Positions 1-5,807 of a stretch of DNA of 11,711 nt are shown here, one piece after another. Every line of letters starts with the position of its first letter. Positions within the stretch are counted from its first letter, which is position 1. The notes under the pieces are model-generated. The model was not told the DNA's origin, made no database searches, and saw nothing but the letters and a program-made list of their open reading frames with translations. The position numbers and the translations under genes are program-made. Origin of the DNA: an uncultured Dysgonomonas sp. (GTDB lineage: Bacteria; Bacteroidota; Bacteroidia; Bacteroidales; Dysgonomonadaceae); the NCBI GenBank assembly GCA_937875275.1, contig CALNCC010000029.1, positions 1 to 11,711 on the forward strand. The letters run 5' to 3'.

Positions 1-96
1 CAAATATTCGGCAGTCAGCCGATGCGTTTTACCCGAACCGGCAGAAGCTTTGTAAACATGCAGTTTTAACTTGTCAGATAACTCTCGTTTTGACAT
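1..96 (-). CDS. UvrD/AddA-family ATP-dependent helicase, N-terminal fragment (cut by window edge)
   Basis: Only the first 32 codons lie in the window. The reading frame begins at the ATG at 96-94 and runs off position 1. It contains the helicase P-loop ASAGSGKT at residues 17-24, preceded by the hydrophobic strand LHVYK. This lysine-alanine-serine-alanine P-loop context is typical of the large UvrD/RexA/AddA exonuclease-helicases of Bacteroidetes, which unwind and process double-strand DNA ends for recombinational repair. The start is supported by a purine-rich AGAAGGA stretch about 4 bases upstream. The start codon lies inside the 3' end of the preceding SUI1 gene, with a 23-base overlap, so the two were probably translationally coupled. 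Family membership rests on one motif, so the exact subfamily is uncertain. Confidence 0.75.
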   Translation of the reverse strand, partial: MSKRELSDKLKLHVYKASAGSGKTHRLTAEYL

Positions 97-362
97 ATCC
101 TTCTTTTTGCAGAATCTCAAGTATTTTGTTTCTGAAATCGCCTTGTATAATAATCTCTCCGTCTTTGACCGATCCCCCGACCCCACATTTCACTTTCAGC
201 AATTTACCCAGTGCCTCCAAGTCGTCGGTAGTTCCCACAAACCCTGTAATAAGAGTTACGGCTTTTCGTTTCAGCCTCTTCTATATCTTCTGCCTCGTAG
301 TTGAAATCGGGATTGGTGGAATATACCACATTCAGACGTTCTTTCCAGTCGTTATTCTTCAT
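74..362 (-). pseudogene. SUI1/YciH-type translation initiation factor, broken by internal deletion and frameshift
   Basis: The start at 362 gives MKNNDWKERLNVVYSTNPDF followed by an acidic stretch, the usual N-terminus of Bacteroidetes SUI1 (eIF1-like, YciH) proteins. After residue 32 the frame goes wrong and stops at 204-206. The other half lies in the +1 frame from about 268 to the stop at 74-76. It reads KAVTLITGFVGTTDDLEALG, then KCGVGGSVKDGEIIIQGDF, then a normal C-terminus. Between the halves the basic strand that normally carries the RGGK-like turn is absent. The remnant is 289 bases, against roughly 335-350 for an intact gene of about 110-115 codons. About 50-60 bases therefore appear to be missing, and the loss is not a multiple of three. 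The protein would help ribosomes judge start codons if intact. A base-calling or assembly error is possible but would have to remove a whole segment. Confidence 0.8.
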
Positions 363-391
363 AATGATAATGAAATGTATAAGAATATGAA

Positions 392-399
392 CAAAGGTA
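392..399 (-). promoter_or_regulatory. Candidate -7 element (TACCTTTG) for the SUI1-helicase unit
   Basis: Read on the minus strand this is TACCTTTG, a full match to the Bacteroidetes -7 consensus TAnnTTTG. It would give a leader of roughly 20-25 bases before the ATG at 362. I see no good TTTG at the -33 position, so the call rests on one half of the promoter. Confidence 0.4.
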
Positions 400-422
400 A
401 TCTTTTTGTGCCAATTTTTTGG

Positions 423-430
423 TACGTTTG
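423..430 (+). promoter_or_regulatory. Candidate -7 element (TACGTTTG) for the beta-propeller/GH105 unit
   Basis: TACGTTTG matches TAnnTTTG exactly and lies 39 bases before the ATG at 470. The nearest upstream TTTG (405-408) is only 14 bases away instead of the usual 19-21, so the -33 half is weak. It sits back to back with the minus-strand candidate at 392-399 in the 107-base divergent gap. Confidence 0.4.
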
Positions 431-469
431 AATTTCTTAAATACATATTATACCAATAAGCACGTCGAT

Positions 470-1345
470 ATGAAAAGAACTTGTTTCCTCCTATTATTTT
501 CATTCTTTCTGTCTGTATGTCAACTCCATGCCCAAAAGTTGTTAGTGGGCGGATCGGGATGGGATACAATTGTTATTGTAGACAAAGAGTCAAAAAAGAT
601 TGAGTGGAAATATCCGCTCGAAAAAGATTGGGAATGTAACTCGGTGGCAACGACACCCGACGGAAACATTTTGTTCTCGTATCGCAAAGGTGCTAAGCTG
701 ATAACTAAAGACAAAACCGATCTGTGGAACATCGTCGCTCCTGCCGGTTGCGAGATGCAAAGCGCAACGGTATTGCCCAACGGCAATTGCCTGATAGCAT
801 GGTGCGGCTCTCCGGCTGTTATCATGGAAGTGGGTAAAGATGGCGGCATATTATCAAAAACCGAATTCGACACACACATCGAAAATCCTCACGCTCAATT
901 CAGACAAATCATAAAGAACAAAAAAGGTAATTACATAGTACCCTTGTTCGAGACATCGAGTATATGCGAAATAAACATTGATGGCAAAATCATCAAACGG
1001 ACACCTCTCGAGGGCGACCCTTTCTCGGCAGCACCGCTCAAAAATGGGAACTACCTTGTTGCATGTGGAGACGCTCATTGTTACAAAGAGGTAAATCTTG
1101 AAACGGGCAAGGTTGTGCGCACTATCAGACAAAACGATATTGAAGGTGCTAAACTGTTTTTTGTGGCTCAACTGCTTCCTTCAGACAACGGATACACCTA
1201 CATCTGTAATTGGTTAGGGCACAAGCCAAATGATTCGATACAATATCCATCGCTGATAGAAATTGATGAAACCGGCAAAATGGTATGGTGTATAGACGAT
1301 ACAGAGATATTGAAAAGAGTATCTTCTGTAAGTATAATACAATAA
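470..1345 (+). CDS. Secreted beta-propeller (PQQ-like/NHL-like) repeat protein
   Basis: The 291-residue product starts with a clear signal peptide (lysine-arginine, then LLLFSFFLSVCQLHAQ, cleavage near residue 22). The mature part is built of blade-like repeats whose second strand follows a shared G-N-x-L/Y-x-V/I pattern: PDGNILFSY, PNGNCLIAW, KKGNYIVPL, KNGNYLVAC. Conserved E-x-x-x-x-G-K turns also recur. This is the layout of PQQ-like or NHL-like six- to eight-bladed propellers, which bind sugars, proteins or act as scaffolds. I see no catalytic motif, so no reaction can be assigned. A TTG-initiated longer frame begins at 419, but the ATG at 470 places the signal peptide correctly. The GH105 gene follows after 33 bases in the same direction, so the two are probably co-transcribed and may act together on a plant or host glycan. 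The role remains inferred from context. Confidence 0.8.
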   Translation: MKRTCFLLLFSFFLSVCQLHAQKLLVGGSGWDTIVIVDKESKKIEWKYPLEKDWECNSVATTPDGNILFSYRKGAKLITKDKTDLWNIVAPAGCEMQSATVLPNGNCLIAWCGSPAVIMEVGKDGGILSKTEFDTHIENPHAQFRQIIKNKKGNYIVPLFETSSICEINIDGKIIKRTPLEGDPFSAAPLKNGNYLVACGDAHCYKEVNLETGKVVRTIRQNDIEGAKLFFVAQLLPSDNGYTYICNWLGHKPNDSIQYPSLIEIDETGKMVWCIDDTEILKRVSSVSIIQ

Positions 1346-1378
1346 CTCGATAAATTAACGACCAAAACGGACACTGAT

Positions 1379-2476
1379 ATGAAAAAGAATATTTTACTAT
1401 TGCTTTCCTTCCTATGTTTTCTTCCATCTTATTCACAGGAAGAAGAACGTGTATTCGACCAAAAGTACATAAAAGATGTAATGCACAAGACGACAATGTG
1501 GCAGTTGAAACATCGCAAACATGCCTTAAATGACTGGACTAACGGTGCATTCTATGCCGGCGTCTTTGCTGCATGGGAGACTACGCAGTCGAAAGACATT
1601 TATAAAGCCTTGATGGCGATGGGCGAAGATTCGCTACAATGGAAACCGGGCAATCGGTGGTTTCATGCCGATGATATTGCCATATCGCAAACATTCATCG
1701 ATTTGTATCGCATCGAGAAGAAGCAAAGCATGATTCAGCCGACAATAGAAGCGGCAAATAAATTAATCAACAAACCATATCCGGTAAAAGGTATAGAGGT
1801 AATCAAATGGTGGTGGTGCGATGCTTTGTTCATGGCTCCTCCGACATTGGTAAAACTGAGTAATGAAACTAAAAACTCGTCGTATATGAGATATAGCGAT
1901 CAGTATTTCAAAGAATGTGTTGATTTGCTGTACAACGAAGAAGAACGCCTTTTTGCCCGCGACCTGAACTATGTGGTAAAAAAAGACGGGAAAGATCGCA
2001 TCGAAGCCAATGGAAAAAAAATATTTTGGTCGAGAGGAAACGGTTGGGTTATGGGTGGACTTGTTCGCATTCTCGAAGAATTGCCAATAGACTACGCCAA
2101 TCGTCCTTTCTATGAAAATCTTTTCAAACAGATGGCTGCGCGTGTATTATCGCTCCAGCAAGCCGACGGACTGTGGCGAGCCAGTTTATTAGATCCGGAT
2201 TCGTATCCCGGTGGAGAGGTCAGCGGATCGGCATTTTTCTGCTACGCCATGGCATGGGGTATAAACAACGGTTTCTTGGATGGCACGACCTACCGTCCGG
2301 CAGTAGAAAAGGCGTGGATAGGATTGAATAAGTGTGTGAACAATGAAAGCCGAATTGGCTGGGTGCAACCCGTAGGGTCAGACCCTCGTAAAAACTTCAA
2401 TGAAGACAGTTGGGAGGTATACGGAACAGGGGCATTCCTGTTAGCCGGTAGTGAAGTTATCAAAATGGCTCGATAA
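1379..2476 (+). CDS. Glycoside hydrolase family 105 unsaturated rhamnogalacturonyl (glycuronyl) hydrolase, secreted
   Basis: The 365-residue protein has a signal peptide (MKKNILLLLSFLCFLPSYSQ) and an alpha/alpha-barrel domain over residues about 30-360. Diagnostic GH105 (YteR/YesR-like) segments are visible. WWWCDALFMAPP at 144-155 contains Asp148, the equivalent of the catalytic acid of YteR. FWSRGNGWVMGG follows at 216-227. Substrate-pocket stretches DGLWRASL and GSAFFCYAMAWG come later. Family enzymes hydrate the 4,5-unsaturated uronic acid left at the non-reducing end by polysaccharide lyases, releasing it from the neighbouring sugar. Length matches the family. The signal peptide predicts export to the periplasm or beyond. 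No SusC/SusD pair, lyase or sigma/anti-sigma gene is in the window, so this is not a full polysaccharide utilization locus here. The exact substrate (rhamnogalacturonan, or another lyase product) cannot be read from sequence. Confidence 0.9.
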   Translation: MKKNILLLLSFLCFLPSYSQEEERVFDQKYIKDVMHKTTMWQLKHRKHALNDWTNGAFYAGVFAAWETTQSKDIYKALMAMGEDSLQWKPGNRWFHADDIAISQTFIDLYRIEKKQSMIQPTIEAANKLINKPYPVKGIEVIKWWWCDALFMAPPTLVKLSNETKNSSYMRYSDQYFKECVDLLYNEEERLFARDLNYVVKKDGKDRIEANGKKIFWSRGNGWVMGGLVRILEELPIDYANRPFYENLFKQMAARVLSLQQADGLWRASLLDPDSYPGGEVSGSAFFCYAMAWGINNGFLDGTTYRPAVEKAWIGLNKCVNNESRIGWVQPVGSDPRKNFNEDSWEVYGTGAFLLAGSEVIKMAR

Positions 2477-2497
2477 GATTCCGCAGCAATATAATGA

Positions 2498-2540
2498 CAA
2501 AGGCATCCCGATATAAAAGGATGCCTTTGCTTTATTTAAT
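2498..2540 (+). terminator. Rho-independent terminator after GH105
   Basis: A perfect 11-base-pair stem (CAAAGGCATCC at 2498-2508 with GGATGCCTTTG at 2519-2529) and a 10-base loop are followed by the T-rich CTTTATTT. It lies 22 bases past the GH105 stop. The convergent minus-strand gene ends at 2551, so the stem may stop transcription from that side too, though the minus-side tail is less T-rich. Confidence 0.8.
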
Positions 2541-2550
2541 AGATCGTCTA

Positions 2551-4287
2551 TTATTTGTTTATCAGTTCAAACAGCTCTTCAGCAGCCCTACGCGGCCCAT
2601 CTTTCGTTTGTCCGTCTACGGCAAGCGATGTATATATCTCCCCGATCTTCACACCTGCGTCTTGCATATCTTTGAAATATGCGCGTACCAAAACTTCTGT
2701 TTCGGCTTGTTCCTGTACAGGACCAAATGGATTTGCAAAGTATGATTTCACAAGACCTATTTCGGTAGTCGTACCTTTTGCCTTACGGGCTCCGTCTTCG
2801 AATACCTGTATTGCTTGGGTGAGGTCATCAAAAAAGTTGATTTTCTTTTTGTCCGACTCGGTGTAATTGTTCGCATAAAGTATCATATCCACTTTATAGC
2901 CTTTCGATATAACTTCGTATGTCGATATCGGAATGGTTACACGAGCATTTACCTTGTCCGGATTAGAATAGATTCCTCTGTCCATCTGTTCGTATGCGTA
3001 AGACGGGTCGAGGTCGTCGACACGCACAAAGGCTCCGATCTCGGTACCATATCCTTTTATTGTTCCTTCTTTTTCTTTTACAAGATAGCCCATGTCGTCA
3101 AATATGACACGCATATGACGGATATATTTGTCGTTGAGTGTACGGAATGCCTCTAAGCTTTCCGATTTACCGGCTCCGCTATCCCCTACTATTATGATAT
3201 TCGATTCTGTACCATTCTTCAATACGATATTTACCATCGCTCCATGAATAGGCAATCTTTTGTTTTCGATTTGCTTCACGTTATGCAACGTCAACAACAT
3301 CTTCTTCATGTATCCGAAGTAGTCGATATCATCGCAATAGTTAGCATACCCTATAAGGATGTCATTCTTTTTGTCCTTGTGGTAGAATGTCCGTTTCTCT
3401 TTTACTCCATCAGGGTATCCGAAGATGTATATGATATCCGGTTTCTTACCGATATACTCGTTTTCCAATGCCAATTCGAATAGATTGGAAAGCCCGATAC
3501 CATGCACCATAAAGTCTTTGTGGAAATAAACGAATGTAAGCATGCTTCCCACTTTTGCCGGGAACACAAACCAATCATCCTCATTCAGCACGATGTTCTC
3601 TATCGGATTTTGTTTATGCTCATGAAATATTCCATCGCGAGTATTTCTTTTAGTATAAGAAATAAATGGAGGCTGAATAACTACTTTACTGATAAACGGT
3701 ATAGACGTCAATCCTTGATATTCGATAGGGCAGTTCCATTGCACTTCATTCAGCGTCAATCCGGCTGTTGCACCGGCCGTATTCTGGCGGAAGATGCGTG
3801 TTGGATGCCCATTTACAGTATCTACAATACGTCTCGATGTAGCCAAAATCAAATCACTTAGCATTTCATTTGCCTGAATAAATCTGGTGTCTTGCAATCC
3901 GGCCGCAATTCTCGTATTGCGAACGACAGCATATCGTTCCAGTCTTTTCCAGTATGTGTACAATAAATCGACAAGTTCGATAAACATGTCTTTATCTTGG
4001 AAATAGAATGCGTATCTCTTGTCTACTTCTTCAACATCTTCAATATTGAAGACTGTCAACAATTTGAACACCTCTATAAGAGATCCCGCAAATTCTTCTT
4101 CAGTCTTAAAGTGCTTTATATAATATTCATAAATAACCAATTCATCTTTGGTAAGGTCGTATTTTATAAATGATTCTATAACACATTTGAACCCGTAACT
4201 TGTCAACAGTTTTTGTTTTGTATCACAATATTTCATTGTGAAATTCATCATGGCTCTTCCTCTCGAAAGTGTAAACTCCTGTAACAT
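2551..4287 (-). CDS. PEPCK/HPr-kinase superfamily P-loop protein of unknown function
   Basis: The 578-residue protein carries a nucleotide-binding core in its C-terminal half. LPIHGAMVNI at 345-354 leads into IIIVGDSGAGKSE at 364-376, and the P-loop is GDSGAGKS (368-375). This order, H-G-x-x-V-x-I then a G-D-S-G-x-G-K-S-E loop, is that of HPr kinase/phosphorylase. A kinase-2-like VIFDDMG follows at 394-400. VNARVTIPI at 446-454 resembles the N-T-R-V-x-Y-P-I segment of ATP-dependent PEP carboxykinase, whose arginine contacts phosphate. The N-terminal 330 residues match nothing I can name. There is no signal peptide or membrane segment. The start at 4287 is an ATG; methionines 13, 14 and 18 are alternatives, but F-T-L-S-R-G-R-A before them looks like a conserved N-terminus. 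It is not a standard PEPCK: the canonical G-x-S-G-T-G-K-T-T loop is changed. Database labels of carboxykinase would be misleading. It is divergent from the HD gene. Confidence 0.75.
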   Translation of the reverse strand: MLQEFTLSRGRAMMNFTMKYCDTKQKLLTSYGFKCVIESFIKYDLTKDELVIYEYYIKHFKTEEEFAGSLIEVFKLLTVFNIEDVEEVDKRYAFYFQDKDMFIELVDLLYTYWKRLERYAVVRNTRIAAGLQDTRFIQANEMLSDLILATSRRIVDTVNGHPTRIFRQNTAGATAGLTLNEVQWNCPIEYQGLTSIPFISKVVIQPPFISYTKRNTRDGIFHEHKQNPIENIVLNEDDWFVFPAKVGSMLTFVYFHKDFMVHGIGLSNLFELALENEYIGKKPDIIYIFGYPDGVKEKRTFYHKDKKNDILIGYANYCDDIDYFGYMKKMLLTLHNVKQIENKRLPIHGAMVNIVLKNGTESNIIIVGDSGAGKSESLEAFRTLNDKYIRHMRVIFDDMGYLVKEKEGTIKGYGTEIGAFVRVDDLDPSYAYEQMDRGIYSNPDKVNARVTIPISTYEVISKGYKVDMILYANNYTESDKKKINFFDDLTQAIQVFEDGARKAKGTTTEIGLVKSYFANPFGPVQEQAETEVLVRAYFKDMQDAGVKIGEIYTSLAVDGQTKDGPRRAAEELFELINK

Positions 4288-4354
4288 ATAATGTTGTATA
4301 TTTAGTTGTAATTAATAAACTTTGTTTCCTTATAATAGTTAACCCGTAACTTAA

Positions 4355-4362
4355 CAAAGATA
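4355..4362 (-). promoter_or_regulatory. Candidate -7 element (TATCTTTG) for the PEPCK/HPrK-like gene
   Basis: On the minus strand this reads TATCTTTG, an exact TAnnTTTG match, 68 bases upstream of the ATG at 4287. No clean TTTG is seen 19-21 bases further upstream. The same octamer precedes two other minus-strand genes in the window. Confidence 0.5.
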
Positions 4363-4447
4363 GAAAAAAAATCATTTTATCTGAATTTTGTTATCTTTTT
4401 ATCTTTTTTGCAGAGGTTAATTTTATGTAAAATGAGGTTTTAATTGC

Positions 4448-4484
4448 TTAATGATTTATGATTTGTCAACATCCTCATCATTAA
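4448..4484. repeat. 8-bp inverted repeat in the divergent intergenic region
   Basis: TTAATGAT at 4448-4455 is the exact reverse complement of ATCATTAA at 4477-4484, with a 21-base spacer. It lies just upstream of the likely HD-gene promoter, where a dimeric regulator could bind. The DNA is AT-rich, so chance pairing is possible. Confidence 0.3.
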
Positions 4485-4496
4485 TAGAAAGACAAG

Positions 4497-4528
4497 TTTT
4501 TCCACACAATTTTTATTGTTTACTTTTG
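4497..4528 (+). promoter_or_regulatory. Candidate promoter for the HD-ABC unit, close to the start codon
   Basis: TACTTTTG at 4521-4528 matches TAnnTTTG exactly, and TTTT at 4497-4500 lies 20 bases before it, one base off the TTTG -33 element at the expected distance. The ATG is at 4533, only four bases beyond the -7 element. Transcription would begin at or next to the start codon, giving a leaderless or nearly leaderless mRNA. Confidence 0.45.
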
Positions 4529-4532
4529 ATGT

Positions 4533-5768
4533 ATGATAGAAAATAAGAATACAAAAAACAAAATCGTCAACGACCCCGTCTTTGGTTTCATCAGCATCCC
4601 GAACGAGTTTGTGTTGCACATCATACAACATCCTTTTTTTCAACGTCTCAATCGTATCCGCCAACTGGGACTTGCCTCGTTCGTATATCCGGGAGCGCAG
4701 CATACCCGTCTGCACCATTCCATAGGAGCGATGTTTCTTATGAATGAAGCGATAAAGAACCTGCAACAAAAAGGCCATATCATCACACAGGAAGAATCTG
4801 ATGGAGCTTTGGCGAGTATCTTGCTGCATGACATCGGACACGGTCCTTTTTCGCATGTGCTCGAACATACCCTGACGAGCAACATACATCACGAAGATTT
4901 TTCGCTTACCCTCATGGAAGAACTCAACAGAGAGATGGGCAGAAAACTCGACTTATGTCTCCGGATATTCAAAGACGAATACCCGAAGCACTTTCTGCAT
5001 CAGCTGGTTAGCGGACAATTGGACGTAGACCGCTTGGACTATCTGCGCCGAGACAGTTTCTTCACGGGTGTTACGGAAGGCAATATAGGCTCGGCACGCA
5101 TCATTAAGATGCTGAATGTGAAGAACGACAAGCTCGTAGTAGAAGAAAAAGGAATTTATTCAATAGAAAACTTCTTGATGGCTCGCCGACTGATGTATTG
5201 GCAGGTATATCTGCATAAAACATGTGTAGCAGCTGAAAAGATGTTGATAAAGACTCTGAAACGAGCTAAGGAACTGTCGCAGACAACCAACCTCTTTGCT
5301 TCGCCATCGTTGCTGTATTTCTTAAACAACAATATAAACAAAGAATACTTCGAAGGTCATAAGGCTGAAGTGATCAATCACTTTGTAAATTTAGACGACA
5401 ACGACATCTGGTGTGCACTTAAGGTTTGGACTCAACATGACGATATAGTGCTGTCGAAACTCAGTCAAGGGCTTGTAGACAGGGTGTTGTTCAAAATAAA
5501 GATATTAGAGAAACCCGTCGACAGATCAGTGATAGAAGAATACCAACATCGATATATGACCGAGTTTGGCATCTCGCAGCATGAGGCCTCATTTTTCTGC
5601 TCTTCGGATATCATAACCACCAATATGTATAGCGAGGACAACGACAGCATCGACATACTATACAAAGACAACACCACCAAAGATATTGCCGACGCTTCGG
5701 ACATGCTCAACATTCAGTTGCTGGCAAAAAAAGTAGATAAGCACTATTTTTCATATTTCAGATTATAA
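4533..5768 (+). CDS. HD-domain phosphohydrolase, SAMHD1/dNTPase-like
   Basis: The 411-residue soluble protein has the full metal-binding HD set in the SAMHD1 arrangement. It shows TRLHHSIG (Arg59, His62), LLHDIGHGPFSH (His99, Asp100, His103, His108), HHED at 119-122, and SGQLDVDRLDYLRRD at 160-174. Asp166, Tyr170 and Asp174 of the last segment line up with SAMHD1 Asp311, Tyr315 and Asp319. Known relatives cleave dNTPs to deoxynucleosides and triphosphate, so a role in controlling dNTP pools is likely. Whether this protein acts on dNTPs or another phosphorylated substrate is not shown. The N-terminus has NDPVFGFI, then FQRLNRIRQLG, typical of the bacterial family. Residues after about 320 are more divergent. 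Length is usual. No signal peptide or membrane segment is seen. The ABC ATPase gene follows 39 bases downstream in the same direction. Confidence 0.88.
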   Translation: MIENKNTKNKIVNDPVFGFISIPNEFVLHIIQHPFFQRLNRIRQLGLASFVYPGAQHTRLHHSIGAMFLMNEAIKNLQQKGHIITQEESDGALASILLHDIGHGPFSHVLEHTLTSNIHHEDFSLTLMEELNREMGRKLDLCLRIFKDEYPKHFLHQLVSGQLDVDRLDYLRRDSFFTGVTEGNIGSARIIKMLNVKNDKLVVEEKGIYSIENFLMARRLMYWQVYLHKTCVAAEKMLIKTLKRAKELSQTTNLFASPSLLYFLNNNINKEYFEGHKAEVINHFVNLDDNDIWCALKVWTQHDDIVLSKLSQGLVDRVLFKIKILEKPVDRSVIEEYQHRYMTEFGISQHEASFFCSSDIITTNMYSEDNDSIDILYKDNTTKDIADASDMLNIQLLAKKVDKHYFSYFRL

Positions 5769-5807
5769 AACGACTGCCCCTCGGGTATAAAATACGATTG
5801 GAAACGG

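Noticed and set aside
74..362. Programmed +1 frameshift in the SUI1 gene at the GAAACGAAAAGCC site
   Set aside because: Joining the frames still leaves out the central basic strand. A programmed shift would keep the full domain, so deletion fits better.
2551..4287. Calling the 578-residue protein a PEP carboxykinase or HPr kinase
   Set aside because: The P-loop is not the canonical PEPCK loop, no PTS genes are nearby, and half of the protein is unlike either family. Only superfamily membership is supported.
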